This document shows, one piece after another, positions 1 through 11,383 of a stretch of 64,000 nucleotides of DNA. The notes beneath the pieces are model-generated. The model saw nothing but the letters and a program-made list of their open reading frames with translations, searched no databases and had not been told where the DNA came from. The DNA comes from Cordilura impudica. Its lineage: Eukaryota > Arthropoda > Insecta > Diptera > Scathophagidae. Within the stretch, counting starts at the first letter, position 1; each line of letters starts with the position of its first letter. The translations under genes and the position numbers were made by a program. The stretch spans positions 142,032,429 through 142,096,428 of the forward strand of contig OY821519.1 of NCBI GenBank assembly GCA_963682025.1, written 5' to 3'.

Positions 1-345
1 TTGGTCCATACACTTGCTGTGAAAAAAGATTAACTTTGACTTAGTCACGCACAGTCACGCATGGTCACGCACAGTCACGGAGAGATTTAAAACGGATTTC
101 TCCTCATCCAATCAATCCGAAACTTGGTCAATATACTTACTGTAAAGAAAGATTAACTTCGGCATAGTACGCACAGTCACCGAGAGATTAAAACCTCACT
201 TCCCTTTATCCGATCGACCTGAAACTTTGTCCATAGACTTGTTGTGGCTAAATATTAATTTTAAGATAGTCAAAACTCATATGCATAAGGAAAGAGTTTT
301 AATAAAAACTTTGTTTTTATGGGTTAGATTATTATTTTAAAAAGA
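1..345. repeat. Family G tandem repeat, about 135-bp units
   Basis: About two and a half units are seen. Each unit holds AGTCACGCACAGTCACG, then a 'Cctcatccgatcgatctgaaac' type stretch, then a 'gacttgttgtggc' type stretch, and the block ends in a run reading aactttgtttttatgggtt. The same units occur at 14302-14432 and 58430-58752, always ending in the same tail. The third copy is preceded by a GTCT microsatellite, so this may be a further Helentron-like family. It has no coding potential. Confidence 0.6.
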
Positions 346-413
346 TTTATTTTTTATTTATGTAAATAGTTTTTTATTTATTTAATAAATACCATGAAAC
401 GCATACTTGATCT

Positions 414-537
414 TTATACTCTATACCCCTATGTGGTCAGAGTATAATGACTTTGTGCTGATGTTTATAAATAACAAAAATATTGGACCTAGACCCATCT
501 TTTATTAAACCGATCGACTCAGAATCACATGGACATG
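414..537 (+). repeat. Family A HINE-like element, 5' fragment
   Basis: This stretch matches the first ~120 bp of the family A copies: TTATAC..CTATACCCC, TGTGGTCAGAGTATAATGAC, then the 'cctagacccatctttta' segment and the 'accgatcga' segment. The match is lost just before the GTCC microsatellite would begin. It is a truncated, decayed copy. Confidence 0.6.
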
Positions 538-714
538 CGTCGCTAAAAATAATAATGTCCCAATGCGTTTGTACCCACGAATGTCTTTCATTTGACGATA
601 ACCAACGTTTCTTCATTTGAAGCGGGTAAGTCAAGGTCATTTCTCTGACCTAAAAAACAAATTCAGTTTTAACAAATATTTTTCGCAACACGTACGTACC
701 TCATAAAAAGCATA

Positions 715-1060
715 TTCTATATCTTTCATTTGTTGATACGGCCATTCGCGTTTTACGATTTTACCAATTGTTTCAGACCACTTTGAAGCTTTGTCTCTAA
801 CAGTGCTTTGACAATTTTTTTAATTTTAGCCGCTAAAGCTTTTTGTTATTAGAAGTTAATTTGGAGATCCGGCCTCTGTTTCAACGTTGTTATTATAATT
901 TCCATTTGTTTCGTATTTTTGAACAATACTTTGTACTCTTGATGTGGGAAGCTTCAAGTCAATCGATATTTTGGTATAGCTGTTTCCCGATTTGAATTTG
1001 TCAATAATTAAATATCAGAAACTGGCTTACCACATGCCATCGTTTAACAAATTATCATAA
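715..1060 (-). pseudogene. Tc1-type transposase N-terminal remnant
   Basis: On the minus strand a conceptual reading gives a helix-turn-helix-like segment (KSGNSYTKISIDLKLPTSRV followed by QSIVQKYETNGN). After a stop comes a second segment with TVRDKASKWSETIGKIVKRE and then WPYQQMKDIEYAFYE. This order resembles the paired HTH DNA-binding region of Tc1-family transposases. At least two stops and frame changes interrupt it, and no catalytic domain follows, so it is a dead fragment. The assignment rests on motif resemblance only. Confidence 0.5.
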
Positions 1061-1179
1061 TTTAAGTGAAGCAATATGAAAGAGATCACGTTTTTTTGTT
1101 ATCTGACATTCCTTTATGCAAGGAGCAAAGTTGTATCATTAAGCTATTGGTTCGCCAGTAGTGGTTTATACAACAACCT

Positions 1180-2094
1180 ATAACCTACCTCCTCGTGGTG
1201 CTCCTGGGCAACGCTAGGCAAAGCCAGTTATTCTGCTGATTATTCCTAGCGGGTAAAGGTTAAGGTCGCTAATGTCTGCCAGTGCAATCCTATTTGTGAG
1301 ATAACTGGCAGTTACTAAATTCGGCCAATTGTTAACGACGCCTTACCTAAAGGCTCTAAATTTGGTACTGCGGGGAGATCGAATAGCCCTGAGAAGAGGA
1401 TTCTTAGACTCCATACGGAGAAAAAGCGAACTATAACACATGGGAAATGACGGTGATGGTGAAACATCCAACCAGATGAAATGGTTGCTTACATCCCTTT
1501 AATATATGTGATACAAAGTCGAACACTTTACGAATGTGGCTCTAGAGGCTCTCGAATCTGATGTGCAGAGGAGATTGCTGTGTGTGACTAGTAGGGTGTG
1601 TTTGTGGTGTAATGAGCTGGTATGCGTTGTTTGGGTTAAGCCAATCTGGTATATGCATTGTAGGAAGAAGCATGAGTTGAAGATGAGTCGTAAGATGAGT
1701 CGGATGCAAGAAGGTCGGATGGTAGCATGAGTTGAAGTCTTTTTAACGATACAAGAGTGCGTAAGAGAGGTGTCAGAAAAAAAGTGTTATGGTAAGCAAT
1801 GTCAACGTCGGAGTCTTTGATGAATCTTCAAGACGATCTCATTGGGAAAAGCCCTTCGGGGAGTTTCGCAGTGGCTGTGGTGCCCATATCGCGGGCAGAT
1901 CACAGATCGATGTGGAGGTGCATTCACCCATCCACAATACAAAGTGTGGAGTGTATGCCAAATACATCTCTCCAGCTTGTAACGGTCTTATGGCGGGGCG
2001 TAGGCAGGACGCATAGTATCCTTCCCAGTGCTCGAACACCATGTGGTTAAGTCAACAAGACAGGCATGCACGTAAAACGCACATGACATTCCTT
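1180..2094. other. GC-richer stretch, possibly retrotransposon leader
   Basis: This segment is clearly less AT-rich than its surroundings (for example 'cctcctcgtggtgctcctgg', 'ccctagcggg'-like and 'ctgcggggagatcgaatagc'). It holds only short overlapping frames of 60-83 codons with no recognisable domain. The composition and phrases recall the untranslated leader of a non-LTR retrotransposon, but I see no linked reverse transcriptase. I do not call any of its short frames a gene. Confidence 0.3.
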
Positions 2095-2462
2095 TATTAA
2101 ATATCACTGTGCAGAGAGTAAATATCAGTTTGTCATTTTGTTTGTAATGCATACAAATTGAAATTGCGATCTCATAAAGTATATGATATATATTCTTGAG
2201 CCTTATAACAAATCGAGTTGATGAAGCGGTGTATCCAGCCGTGTATCCATCTGTCTGTTGAAATTAAGTTCATTCACAAAATAAATCATTTACCTAAGTT
2301 AACTTAGGATAAAGTTTTTGTCATTATTTTGAGCAGGTTGGTATTTGAAATGAAGAAAATCGGTCATCATTGTGTCAGAATATGGCCCAAAAAGTGGAGA
2401 TACCTCTAAAAATGCTTAAAAGTTCATGGCAGAGCCGAATTTTACACCGTTACTTGTTTGTT
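2095..2462 (+). repeat. Family B HINE-like element, diverged complete copy
   Basis: The 5' part has CACTGTGCAGAGAGTA, GTTTGTCATTTTGTTTGTAA and 'ctcataaagtatatgatata'. The middle has a decayed GTCC/GTCT core ('ccatctgtctgttgaaat') and 'tcattcacaaaataaatcat'. The 3' end is GGCAGAGCCGAATTTTACAC followed by CGTTACTTGTTTG. This order is the same as in the copies at 27857-28323 and 36960-37364. Confidence 0.65.
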
Positions 2463-2507
2463 TTTACTTAAAATTTTAGAGTTTTTCTAAGCAGAATTTA
2501 TAACACT

Positions 2508-2881
2508 AATGCCGTTTTTCACAATGTATCGTCAAATTGCATGTTACTTAACCAGCACATAAATTTATTGGACCGATAAACTGCCGGTTAATAATTTTAG
2601 TTTTCTCAATGTATCGACAAAAACCTTATTTTCAGTTGGCAATGCCTCTCAAAATACGTATGAAAGTTGGGAGAATTATGTTCAGTTGGCACTGCCTCTC
2701 AAAATTGATATGAAAGTTGGGAGAATAATTTATCTGTACGATAAATAAATAATTGGCAGATGAGTGCGGGTTAGCTTTGCGACAAAATAGAAGCAAACCA
2801 GACATTGAGAAAACCAAATTTCTTTAATCGGCAGTTTCTCGTTGGGATAAAAGATAATCGCCTATTGAGAAAACGGGCATA
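2508..2881. repeat. MITE-like unit with degenerate inverted ends and an internal 50-bp tandem duplication
   Basis: The left end reads ATGCCGTTTTTCACAATG. The reverse complement of the right end reads ATGCCCGTTTTCTCAATA. Inside, a ~50-bp unit beginning TTCAGTTGGCA.TGCCTCTC and ending GAAAGTTGGGAGAAT is present twice in tandem (about 2632-2731). There is no coding frame. It is probably a non-autonomous DNA element, but no target duplication was identified. Confidence 0.4.
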
Positions 2882-3671
2882 AATGAATTAATACTGATGA
2901 AATTATTTTTGTTAATATATAAAGAACTATCAGTTAATTTGAGTTTTTAAATCATTTTGTTTTAATGAATTTCAGGAAAAAAGACAAACTTTCCAGATAA
3001 GCACAACTTTGTTGGTGTAGTTAATATTACTTCTTTATAAATGTGGACTTTAATGTTACACAGTCAAACAAATTCTTGGGATATGAATTAATAGTAGTTA
3101 GGGCTCGTATAATATTGTCACTAAAGGTCCGACATTAAATCCTCAAAAACTTTCTACCTTGACGATCTAGCGATGTCATTTTGTCCGTTTTTATCTTAAC
3201 AGTATTTCTTGATTACTCAATTGTTTGCTATGACCAGATTATTTTCGAAAGTGAATACAAATGAAAAACAGCTCTAAAAGTTTTGTTCGTCAGTATATAA
3301 CGATTAGAATTTATATATTTGTTACACCTTTTATAGGACCCACTGTAGTCTTAATCCTAAACGGAACATTCGATATTGGTATAAAATATTAAACTTTTTG
3401 AAATTATTTCATATAAATTTAAACACAATGTTACGTTTTGTTTTATATTTATTGCCCATTAATTATAATATGTTAACAACAATTAACGTTAAACATTCTC
3501 AAATACAGTGGTGTGAATTGAAATAAAGCCACATATCTCTGAAAATTTCTAAATTTTTTAATCACTTATACAAAGTGTACCATAACATGAGGTACTGTAC
3601 TTCGTTGATCGGGCTTTCCATCAATATAAATTAGTATTAGTTAGTATGTTAATAGCCATGCAAAAACGTGT
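2882..3671. other. AT-rich intergenic DNA
   Basis: No gene, transposon end or tandem structure could be supported here. Confidence 0.5.
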
Positions 3672-4403
3672 ACGATAAAAATGTTCAGGGGAGCCAAAAA
3701 ACGTTATATTTGAAATTATGGGCTCGATATAAAGATTTTAGAGCTTTTTATTTAACAGTCCTGTAGATATGGGCAATAGATACTTTATATAAAATTTTGA
3801 GTCAAAAATCTTCAGAGGAATAGATCCTAGAGAAGGACGAAAAACAATATGTAAATTACACTTAAAGTGTGTGCAGATAAAACAACTTATGTCGACAAAC
3901 GTCGTTTTCTTTGAAAAAGAAAACTACCAATGCAACCACCCATGTAGACATAAGTTGTTGTTGCTTGAAAAATGGATTTTTTTGTTCGTCAACAAAAAGT
4001 TAACGTATATTCGGGATGAGAATATAACAACGTATCAAGAATAATAGTGACAAAAAATAACAGAAATAAACACACAAGTTTTTACAAGTGGTTATAAACT
4101 GAAAACTAATCCAAAATTATTTTGCATTTTTTTCATTAATAACGACGTATGTCGCTATGTGTCGTTTTCTGAGAAAATAATTTGTCAGTGATCAAACGTA
4201 GGTTGATATACGTCGTTAGTGCTGCAAATTAATTTAATAAACATTTAAGTTACGTCGTTATTTGAAGAAAAAATTCAGAAATGGTCAATATTTAAAAAAA
4301 ACAGATTGAACACATGTAAAGAGCGTTAAAAATTAATATATTTGGCATCGTTAACTCAAAACTGACAAAAATGGATATACGCGGTTATTTCAGAAAGCCG
4401 CAG
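3672..4403. mobile_element. Family C non-autonomous DNA element, copy 1 (left end decayed)
   Basis: It is collinear with the copies at 16545-17302 and 39900-40621: 'ttcaggggagccaaaaaacg', 'gaggaatagatcctagagaa', and an internal ACAACTTATGTCGACAAACG segment with a partly inverted partner, ACATAAGTTGTTG. The right terminus is ATACGCGGTTATTTCAGAAA followed by GCCGCAG, a mutated form of the shared right end. The left ~18 bp are no longer recognisable. No long frame is present, so it would need a transposase from elsewhere. Confidence 0.65.
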
Positions 4404-5412
4404 AAAATACAGTCAAGTAAACATGAGAAGCTATTTTGAAACTATTTTTAAAGCAAACGGTAATTTTACTGGTATATTCTTATTATTAATACAATTTTTA
4501 AGTAAACTGAGGAATTAAACATTATTTAGACTACAGAATGGTTAGTGATGATAAAATGAATAAATTAAACGGATAATGCTACAAGAAAATTTTCAATATA
4601 TGTCACTGCTATAAGAAACTGGTAGAAAATTTAAAATAAGCCTAAAAAAGAAACTAACGGTAAAAATTAATATATTCTTTGCTAAGAACAATATTACACC
4701 AAGTATAGAAAAAATACCCAACTGGATATTGATACTTATACAAAAATTACAATTAAGAAAATTATAGTAGGTCCAGACCGACTATCCGATAAATTAGAGT
4801 GGCATTGTTAAAAATTCGTTACCTGCAGAAATCAAACATTCATATCGGATGCTATTTTTACATGAGGAATAAGTACAAAAATGGTCATACCATAGTCATA
4901 TTTAGTAAAGTCACATATTTTACGTAAAAATTTGAGAATAATCCATGCAATATTTTTATTTTTTGATAGATTTTAGTGAATATCGGGGTGTAATGTTGCA
5001 CTACTGATTTGTGGATGTAGTAAACATACATAAAAAAAAATCAATGCGAGTCCGATCACAGGGGAGATGTGTAAACATCTACACCTTTTCCAATTGTATT
5101 TTAGAAAGTATGAAATGTATTTCAGAAAATATCAATTGAATTTCAGAAAATGTCTATTGAAATTCAGAATTAAAACGTAGTTTACCCTACAATACCGAAA
5201 AGTTATTATTGTTTCTATTAGTGATTTGGAATCGCAGAAAATGTTTAGTAATATTTGGACTTATTTGTTATACACTGGAAAATAAACTATCAAGGGCGGC
5301 CTTTTAATCGAAAGAAGATGAGGACTTCATTTGTTAATCAGCTACAATATAAACACCAGGATAGAATTTTGACCGACTTTGAAGTCATCATTTTGAAAAA
5401 AACACGTTTATA

Positions 5413-5660
5413 TCGTCACCAAAAGGCCGTAACTAGCAAAAGGTTCAAAATTGACTTTTTGTATTGTAGTTACGGCCTTCTACTCAAAAACTACTATTTT
5501 AAATTTGTTTTCATAAATAAAAATTCATCTTCATTTTTCAGCTTGATTTAAAATTTAGGTATTAAGTTTAAAGTTGTTTTTGTTTTATGATGTTTTTTGC
5601 TTCTCCTGTAAAAAAAATAAAAATATTAGTTACGGCCTTTTGCATTTTAGGTGACGATAT
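5413..5660. repeat. Inverted repeat within family F element
   Basis: The segment TATCGTCACCAAAAGGCCGT then AACTAG on the left is complementary to TAGTTACGGCCTTTTGCATT then TTAGGTGACGATA near 5628-5660. A third TAGTTACGGCCTT lies at about 5468. It could form a cruciform or hairpin in the centre of the element. Confidence 0.55.
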
Positions 5661-5744
5661 GTAGTTTTAAAGAAATATTACAAACCCACTGTAATACTTA
5701 AAAAAATATATTTTTATATAGAATTCTGACTATTTTTCTGAGAC

Positions 5745-6389
5745 TCAATTGATATTTTCTGAAATTCAATTCATATTTTCTGAAATAAATTTAATAGTTT
5801 CTGTAATACATTTGATGTTTTCTGAAATACATTTGATATTTTCTGAAATACATTAGATAATTGCTGAAATACATTTACTGTTTTCTGAAACACATTTAAA
5901 ATTTTCTGAAATACATTTGATGTTTTCTGAAATTCATTTGATATTATCTGAAATACATTTGGTAATTTCAGAAATACATTTCATGTTTTCTGAAGTACAT
6001 TTGATGTTTTCTGAAATACATTAGATAATTGCTGAAATATATTTGCTGTTTTCTGCAATACATTTGATAATTTCTGAAACTCAATTGATATTTTCTGAAA
6101 TTCAATTGATATTTTCTGAAACACAGATGATACTTTCTGAAAATCAATTGATGCTTTCTGAGATACAATTGATTATTACTGAAAATTCATGTTTTCTGAA
6201 ATCAAATTGATACTTTCTGAAAGTCAATGATGTTTTCTGAAACACAATTGATACTTTCTGAAACACAATTGATATTTTCTGAAAATCAATTGATGTTTTC
6301 TGAAACACAATTGATACTTTCTGAAATTCAATTGATGATTTCTAAAATTCAATTGATGATTTCTGAAATACAATTGGAAAAGTTGTAGT
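5745..6389. repeat. Minisatellite of about 30 units of 21 bp
   Basis: The unit is close to TTTTCTGAAATACAATTGATA, with some units changed by point mutations and a few by small indels. The complementary units lie at 5095-5170, making long inverted arms. Because 21 is a multiple of three, the minus strand shows an accidental open frame (5968-6168) with a seven-residue periodicity (FRKYQLS-like). I treat that frame as a by-product of the repeat, not a gene. Confidence 0.8.
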
Positions 6390-7110
6390 AATTAAAAAAA
6401 CACCTAAGTTTATTTTCGACTTCTTCAAAGTTTTCCTAGTATTTAGCGTTTTAAACACACAGCACACCTAGCGGTTCTGCTTACTAAAAAAGTTCTATCA
6501 ATAGCGAATATATTAAAAAAAAAACAAATATATTAAAAAAAAACAACTCTATAAGTTTGTGAACATGTTAAACTCACAGCACACCTAGCGGTCAATAGCT
6601 TGAATATTTAAAATTAACGAAAATGATTTGTGATTTTGCTAAACAGACAGCGAACTCGGCGGTTCTCCTTACTAAATACACCAATACACTTACATATACC
6701 ACACACCGTTTTTCCCTTACGCTGTTTCTGTGATTGTATTGTGAAATTGGATTTAACCCCCCCCCCCCCCCTGAGCGCATAGATGTTTACACATCAGAAA
6801 GTTACCGAGATCTATGTGATAATTTGGATCTAAAGGTAATTTAAATCGATATCACAGGAGTCATTTGCATGAGGACTAGATCTGAATATTTACCGATTTG
6901 TGATCTGTAGTTTGAGCAAAACATTTACGTGGACACGCAGACAGACGGACAGATGGACAGTCATCCCTAAATCGACACAGAAAATGATTCTGAGTTGAGC
7001 GGCATAGGTTCTAGGTCAAATATTTTTGGTAACTGCAAACAAGCTAAATGGTATAAGGTATGAAAATACTTATCAAAAAGTCTCATCACTCATCAAAGAA
7101 AACATAACAA

Positions 7111-7776
7111 ACAGGTAAGAAAATTATAGTCGGTATAGACCGACTGTACGATAGCCTATACCATGCGTTTAGAGACCCTGTCTTTTAGGTCCGATTAATT
7201 CGATATACAAAATAAGCATTAAACAAATTTGAGTGGCATTGTTATTAATTCTTTTTTCTTCGGATATGAAAAAATTCACATCGGATGCTATATTTATATG
7301 GGGATTACGTCGAAAAATTGACCGATCCTGACTATATTTGGTAAGGTCACTTATTTTTTTCAAAAACATATGTAAGCCGAATTTTGTTTTTTGATAGATT
7401 TAAGTGAAGATTGGGAATCAGCTTCATATGGGCTATGACTAAGAATTGTCCTATAGGGTTTATTTTTGGACTACTGATTAATGAATGTAATAAAGACACA
7501 CAAGCCTAATTTGACTGAGATCTATATGATAATTTGGATCTTATGGCAATTTACGTCGATCTCATAAGGGTTATTTGTATGGGGACTAGGTCAGATTTTC
7601 ACCAATTTCAATAGCTTTCATCTTATGACCGATAGAAGCTTATACACTACACTAAATTTCATGAAAATATATTCATATTTGCGACCTGTAATTTGATTAT
7701 TAGGTTTACATGGACATGTAGACAGACGGACGGACAGACGGAGATTGCTAAATCGACTCAGAAAGTGATTCTGATT
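7111..7776 (-). mobile_element. Family A HINE-like element, 5'-truncated
   Basis: The 3' end comes first: ACAGGTAAGAAAATTATAGT then CGGTATAGACCGAC, one base off the perfect palindrome. The full internal order of family A follows to the GGACAGACGG microsatellite and 'aatcgactcagaaagtgatt'. The last ~100 bp at the 5' side are missing. It lies in the same orientation as the split copy just upstream. Confidence 0.75.
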
Positions 7777-9580
7777 AAGAAAGTGATTCCCAGGAAAGTA
7801 AGTAGCGAATTATTTTAAAGTTGAAACAAAAGTACATTTGTTTAAGTTTAGACCGAAGCAACCTTGAAGTACAAGGAACCTGCAAAATACTTCGAAAACA
7901 TTTTACATATTCCTGGCCAAATGACATCTATTTGTTAGGTGCTTTTCAGGTACTTTAGGGACAAGTAGTTAGTTTGTAGCGCAATATTAAGACGTTTTGT
8001 GATCAACAAAACAATTGATCATACATTTTTGTATATTAAAAACGAGAAATACCAAAGTGCTCAATATTAGATATATTACACAACATTTAGAGCCTGATTC
8101 AGTAAGACGTTTTAAACGCGCGTCAACAAAATTTGTATTCAAAGCATTCAGATTATTTTCATACAAATTTTATAGTCGCACGTATGAATCAAGAACAAAA
8201 TTTTGTTTGAGTTGAGTAGAAAATCAAGTATTTTTTTGAAATTTCCTAACAACCAAAGCATATTTATGTTCAACAACAAAAAAAAAAAAAAAAAAACACC
8301 TGAAACAAAAGTCATAAATATATTTTTTTCAAAATCAATTGTATTTAAGTTTGCTGGTGATCGAGTTATACATTTTGGGTTTAAATATTTTAAATTGTAA
8401 ATTAACTAAAATTATCTGTCTGTATCTGTTTGCCTTGATAAAACCAATACTGTAATCATAATTTTAAAATAAAAAATGTCCTATTTGCCTAAGAGGCATT
8501 GATGACCCTTCATTTCAAGTACACGATAGCTACATATGTAAATATGTATCATACAATCATGAAAAACCTTTATAAATGTGATAAAGATTCGTTTAATAAA
8601 TACTCTTTAAACTAACATGCTGTTAAATACTCTTAAATTTAATGGTTGTTCTCTTAAAAATAAACACAGTCCATATGATAATTTATTTGAAAACAACCAA
8701 AACAAAAGCAACAAGAAAGTCCAATGACTCATTAAAATTACTGATAAAAATTAAACCTTAAAAAATAAATAATAAAAAAAAAACATACGTGTTTATTAAT
8801 GACAAAGACCAACAGTGTTAAAAAAAATATATGAAAATTGAGATGAACTAAAAATTTGTTAAAGATGTTTAACATATTAATGATGTGTTTAATGTTAATA
8901 GTTTAGTTCTATGTTGTTTTCAAATTAAAGTAGTAATTAAAAAATATTTATTAAATATTTTAAATCTGTATTCGATTATATAATTAAGCTAATTGCGATA
9001 TTATTGATTTTTTTTGAGAATTCCAATAGATCCTCAAATGGACAAAAGATGAAGCCCACACATGAATTATCACAAAACTGCAAAAAAGATGATGATTCTT
9101 TTTTATTTTGTTTTTTTTACCAGTTATAGAATTATTTTAAAACGTAATAATCAATAATATGGATATGAATGATATATCAATTTTTTAAAATAAATAATTA
9201 AAACAACATAGGTTCAATTTCACAAGTTGATTTAACTGAGAATATCCAGGAAATAAATAAAAATTAATACTTTTCAAAATTAAGTTTTCTACATAAAGAG
9301 TGAATCCGTTGAGGCTAATTTAAGTTTTGTTATACATACAAATTCATTTAAAAAAATTTTTGTATTAAAAATGGTATAAAAATAATTTGTTTTCGCTTGA
9401 TTAAAACAATTAATACGAATAACTTCTGTTACACACTCTCCAGTTATACATTTTTAACCGAAAAGTTATATATTCGGGAATTAACTTAACCTGAACCCCT
9501 AACCTAAAGTAAACAAATATCTGTAACAAATGAAAGAATTTAGCTAAAGTCAAAATAATTTTTATATTATTTAAAAAATA
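7777..9580. other. AT-rich intergenic DNA with one small foldback unit
   Basis: I see no supported gene. At about 8096-8190 a short palindromic unit has TGATTCA...CGCG...AAAATTTGTAT on one side and its approximate complement on the other, which suggests a ~95-bp foldback MITE. A run of 18 A lies near 8281. The short frames at 8015-8400 have no recognisable content. Confidence 0.4.
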
Positions 9581-10398
9581 CGAGAGCGGTGCCAGAACAA
9601 TCCGACCTAACGTATAGTTGGCGACAGCAGATTGCAAAAATTACTTTGTTGAAAAGTGGCAACCTCATAAAACATATGTTTGACGTTTCAAGGCGCATCG
9701 TTGTTTAGTATATTTTTTGAAATTTGAAAACATGGTAAAAATTGGTCACCATGGTGGGAGCCGCTTTTGCTCACAATAGAACAGAAACAGTGTCTTGAAG
9801 ATGTTTCAATAGAGTGTTTAGCGATGTTTCGTCCCAATAAAGCTGAGTTTGTGTGTCGATTTGTAACCATGGATCAGTCATGGGTCCACCACTTCACACC
9901 TGAGGCAAAGGAGCAGTCAAAATTGTGGGAAAATCATGTTCAAAGAAGGCAATCAATTCCATCTTTTATTGATTGTGTTCAAAAAAGAAAAACAATTAAC
10001 GGCGAGTATTATGCTAACTTACAGCAGCGTTTAAGTGATGAAATTATGGAGAAAAAGGTCACATTTGGCAAAAAAAAAAAAGTATTTTTTCATCAAGACA
10101 ATGCACCAGTTCACACATCCACTATTGCGATGACCAAAATCCATGAATCAAAGTTCAAATTGATTCATCACGCACCTTATAGGCTCGGTGGTAAAACATT
10201 TACTAACAATGAAGAGGTATTGCCTGCGGTAGACAGCTATTCTAAGAAGCTAGGCCGTTCTTACTATAAACAGGTTATTGACGGTATTGAATATCGCTGG
10301 TAAAAGTGTATCGAGCTAAAAAGAGATTATGTTCAGAAATTTTTTCTAAATTTATTGAGTTTTCTTTATCAGGTCGGGTTTTTCTGTGACCGCCCTCG
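9581..10398 (+). mobile_element. Mariner element, internally deleted, both ends and TA target sites present
   Basis: The left end (CGAGAGCGGTGCCAGAACAA) and the reverse complement of the right end (CGAGGGCGGTCACAGAAAAA) form imperfect ~29-bp inverted repeats, continuing with CCGACCT in both. Each end is bordered by TA (9579-9580 and 10399-10400), the target duplicated by mariner and Tc1 elements. The element is about 0.8 kb, against roughly 1.3 kb for a complete mariner, in line with the deletions seen in the coding region. Confidence 0.85.
9767..10303 (+). pseudogene. Mariner transposase remnant (178 codons open)
   Basis: The frame covers the catalytic half of a mariner transposase. Visible motifs are VTMDQSWVHHFTPE (first catalytic Asp, about residue 36) and FHQDNAPVHTS (second Asp, about residue 111). 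It continues as HHAPYRLGGKTFTNNEEV. Mariners normally have a YSPDLAPSD-type block carrying the third Asp of the D,D34D triad between HHPPY and the GGKRF-like segment. Here that block is deleted in frame, joining HHAPY straight to GGK. A shorter deletion is visible after RRQSIPS, where a tryptophan-rich block normally follows. The N-terminal helix-turn-helix half is missing. The enzyme cannot be active, even though the remaining frame is open. Confidence 0.85.
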
Positions 10399-10707
10399 TA
10401 GCTTTGAAATTTCTAAAAAATAAAATATTTTTATTTTAATTATCTTGTTAATTTCTTGGTTTGGTTTTGATTTTCAAATTTCCGATTGCCGCCGCATGCC
10501 GGTTAGAGAAGTAACCTGAAGAAATTTTAGGATTAAATTGACCAGAAAATTTGACAATAAAACCTTCGAGTTAGTGTTGACATCAATTTTTTTAATATTT
10601 TATTCTTAACGGGCCCTAAGGTTTAAGCGATTACATATAAAAAATTAATCGATTTAACAAATGTTTTAATTGATTTAGAGTCAGATTTTTTAAACCCAAT
10701 AAAGGTC

Positions 10708-11372
10708 TAATAAGTTTATCTTGATGTTGGCAACTACCAAAAATATTTGACCTATACCAATCTCTAATTATACTAATTGACTCAAAATCATTTTCTAAAT
10801 CTGCCTGTCCGTCCGTCCGTCTGTGTGTCAATGTAAAATATGTAATCAAAACACAGGTCATAAATAGTATTTTGTTTTGATGAAATTTGGCGTATAAGTT
10901 GTTATCGGTCATAGGACAAATGCTATTGAAATTGGTGAAAATCAATTGATGTTCAGACCTAGTCCCCACAAGATCCAAATTATCATAAAGACCTTAGTAA
11001 AATTAGGTTTGTGTGTGTTTGTTACAACCCGATAATCAGTACTCCAAAAAGAAACTCTGTACGATTATTCTTAGTCCTAACACCGATACAAAGCTGCTTC
11101 CCGATCTTCACTTAAATTTATCAAAAAACAAAAGTATTACACATATTATTCTAAATTTCGGTGTGTGTAGGTTTTTTTTCCAAAAAATAAGTGATTTTGC
11201 AAAAATATGTTCAGGATCGGTCCATGTTTCGACCTAGTTCCCAATAAATAAAGTATCCGATATGAACTTTTTCATTTCTGTAGGCAAAAAAAAAAATTAT
11301 TAACAACGCCACTCATATTTGGTTTATGCTTATTTTCTATATCCAATTACCTGACTAAGACCCTTTCGGTTT
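10708..11372 (+). mobile_element. Family A HINE-like element, both ends worn
   Basis: Recognisable blocks in family A order are 'aactaccaaaaatatttgac', the GTCCGTCCGTCCGTCTGTGT microsatellite, 'gataaaacacag'-like and 'ttggtgaaaa' segments, 'aaatttatcaaaaaacaaaa', and 'tatgcttattttctatatcc'. Neither the initial TTATACCC hairpin nor the final palindrome is intact. An apparent minus-strand frame (10631-10978) is only this repeat read backwards. Confidence 0.65.
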
Positions 11373-11383
11373 TATAGTTAATA

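Larger units (their letters stand above)
5066..6795. mobile_element. Family F element with GATGTGTAAACATC ends and inverted minisatellite arms
   Basis: The left end is GATGTGTAAACATCTA and the right end is its reverse complement. The end motif is itself a small palindrome (GATGT..ACATC). Immediately inside, CTTTTCCAATTGTATTTYAG (left) pairs with its complement before 6389. The right third carries 'cccttacgctgtt', a 15-C run and 'tgagcgcatag'. A similar right end lies at 39480-39586. No transposase is encoded. The element sits inside an older family A copy. Confidence 0.55.
4747..7066 (-). mobile_element. Family A HINE-like element split by the 5066-6795 insertion
   Basis: The two halves are 4747-5035 and 6800-7066. 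The first half carries the 3'-end palindrome region (GTCCAGACCGAC, mutated) and runs to the 'ggatgtagtaaacatacat' segment. The second resumes at 'gagatctatgtgataatttg', which follows directly in intact copies, and continues through the GGAC/GACA microsatellite to a decayed 5' end. Both halves are well diverged from younger copies. About 30 bp next to the left break are unexplained. Confidence 0.6.

Noticed and set aside
5968..6168. Minus-strand 66-codon frame with repeated FRKYQLS-like heptads
   Set aside because: It is produced by the 21-bp minisatellite, whose unit length is a multiple of three; there is no other evidence for coding.
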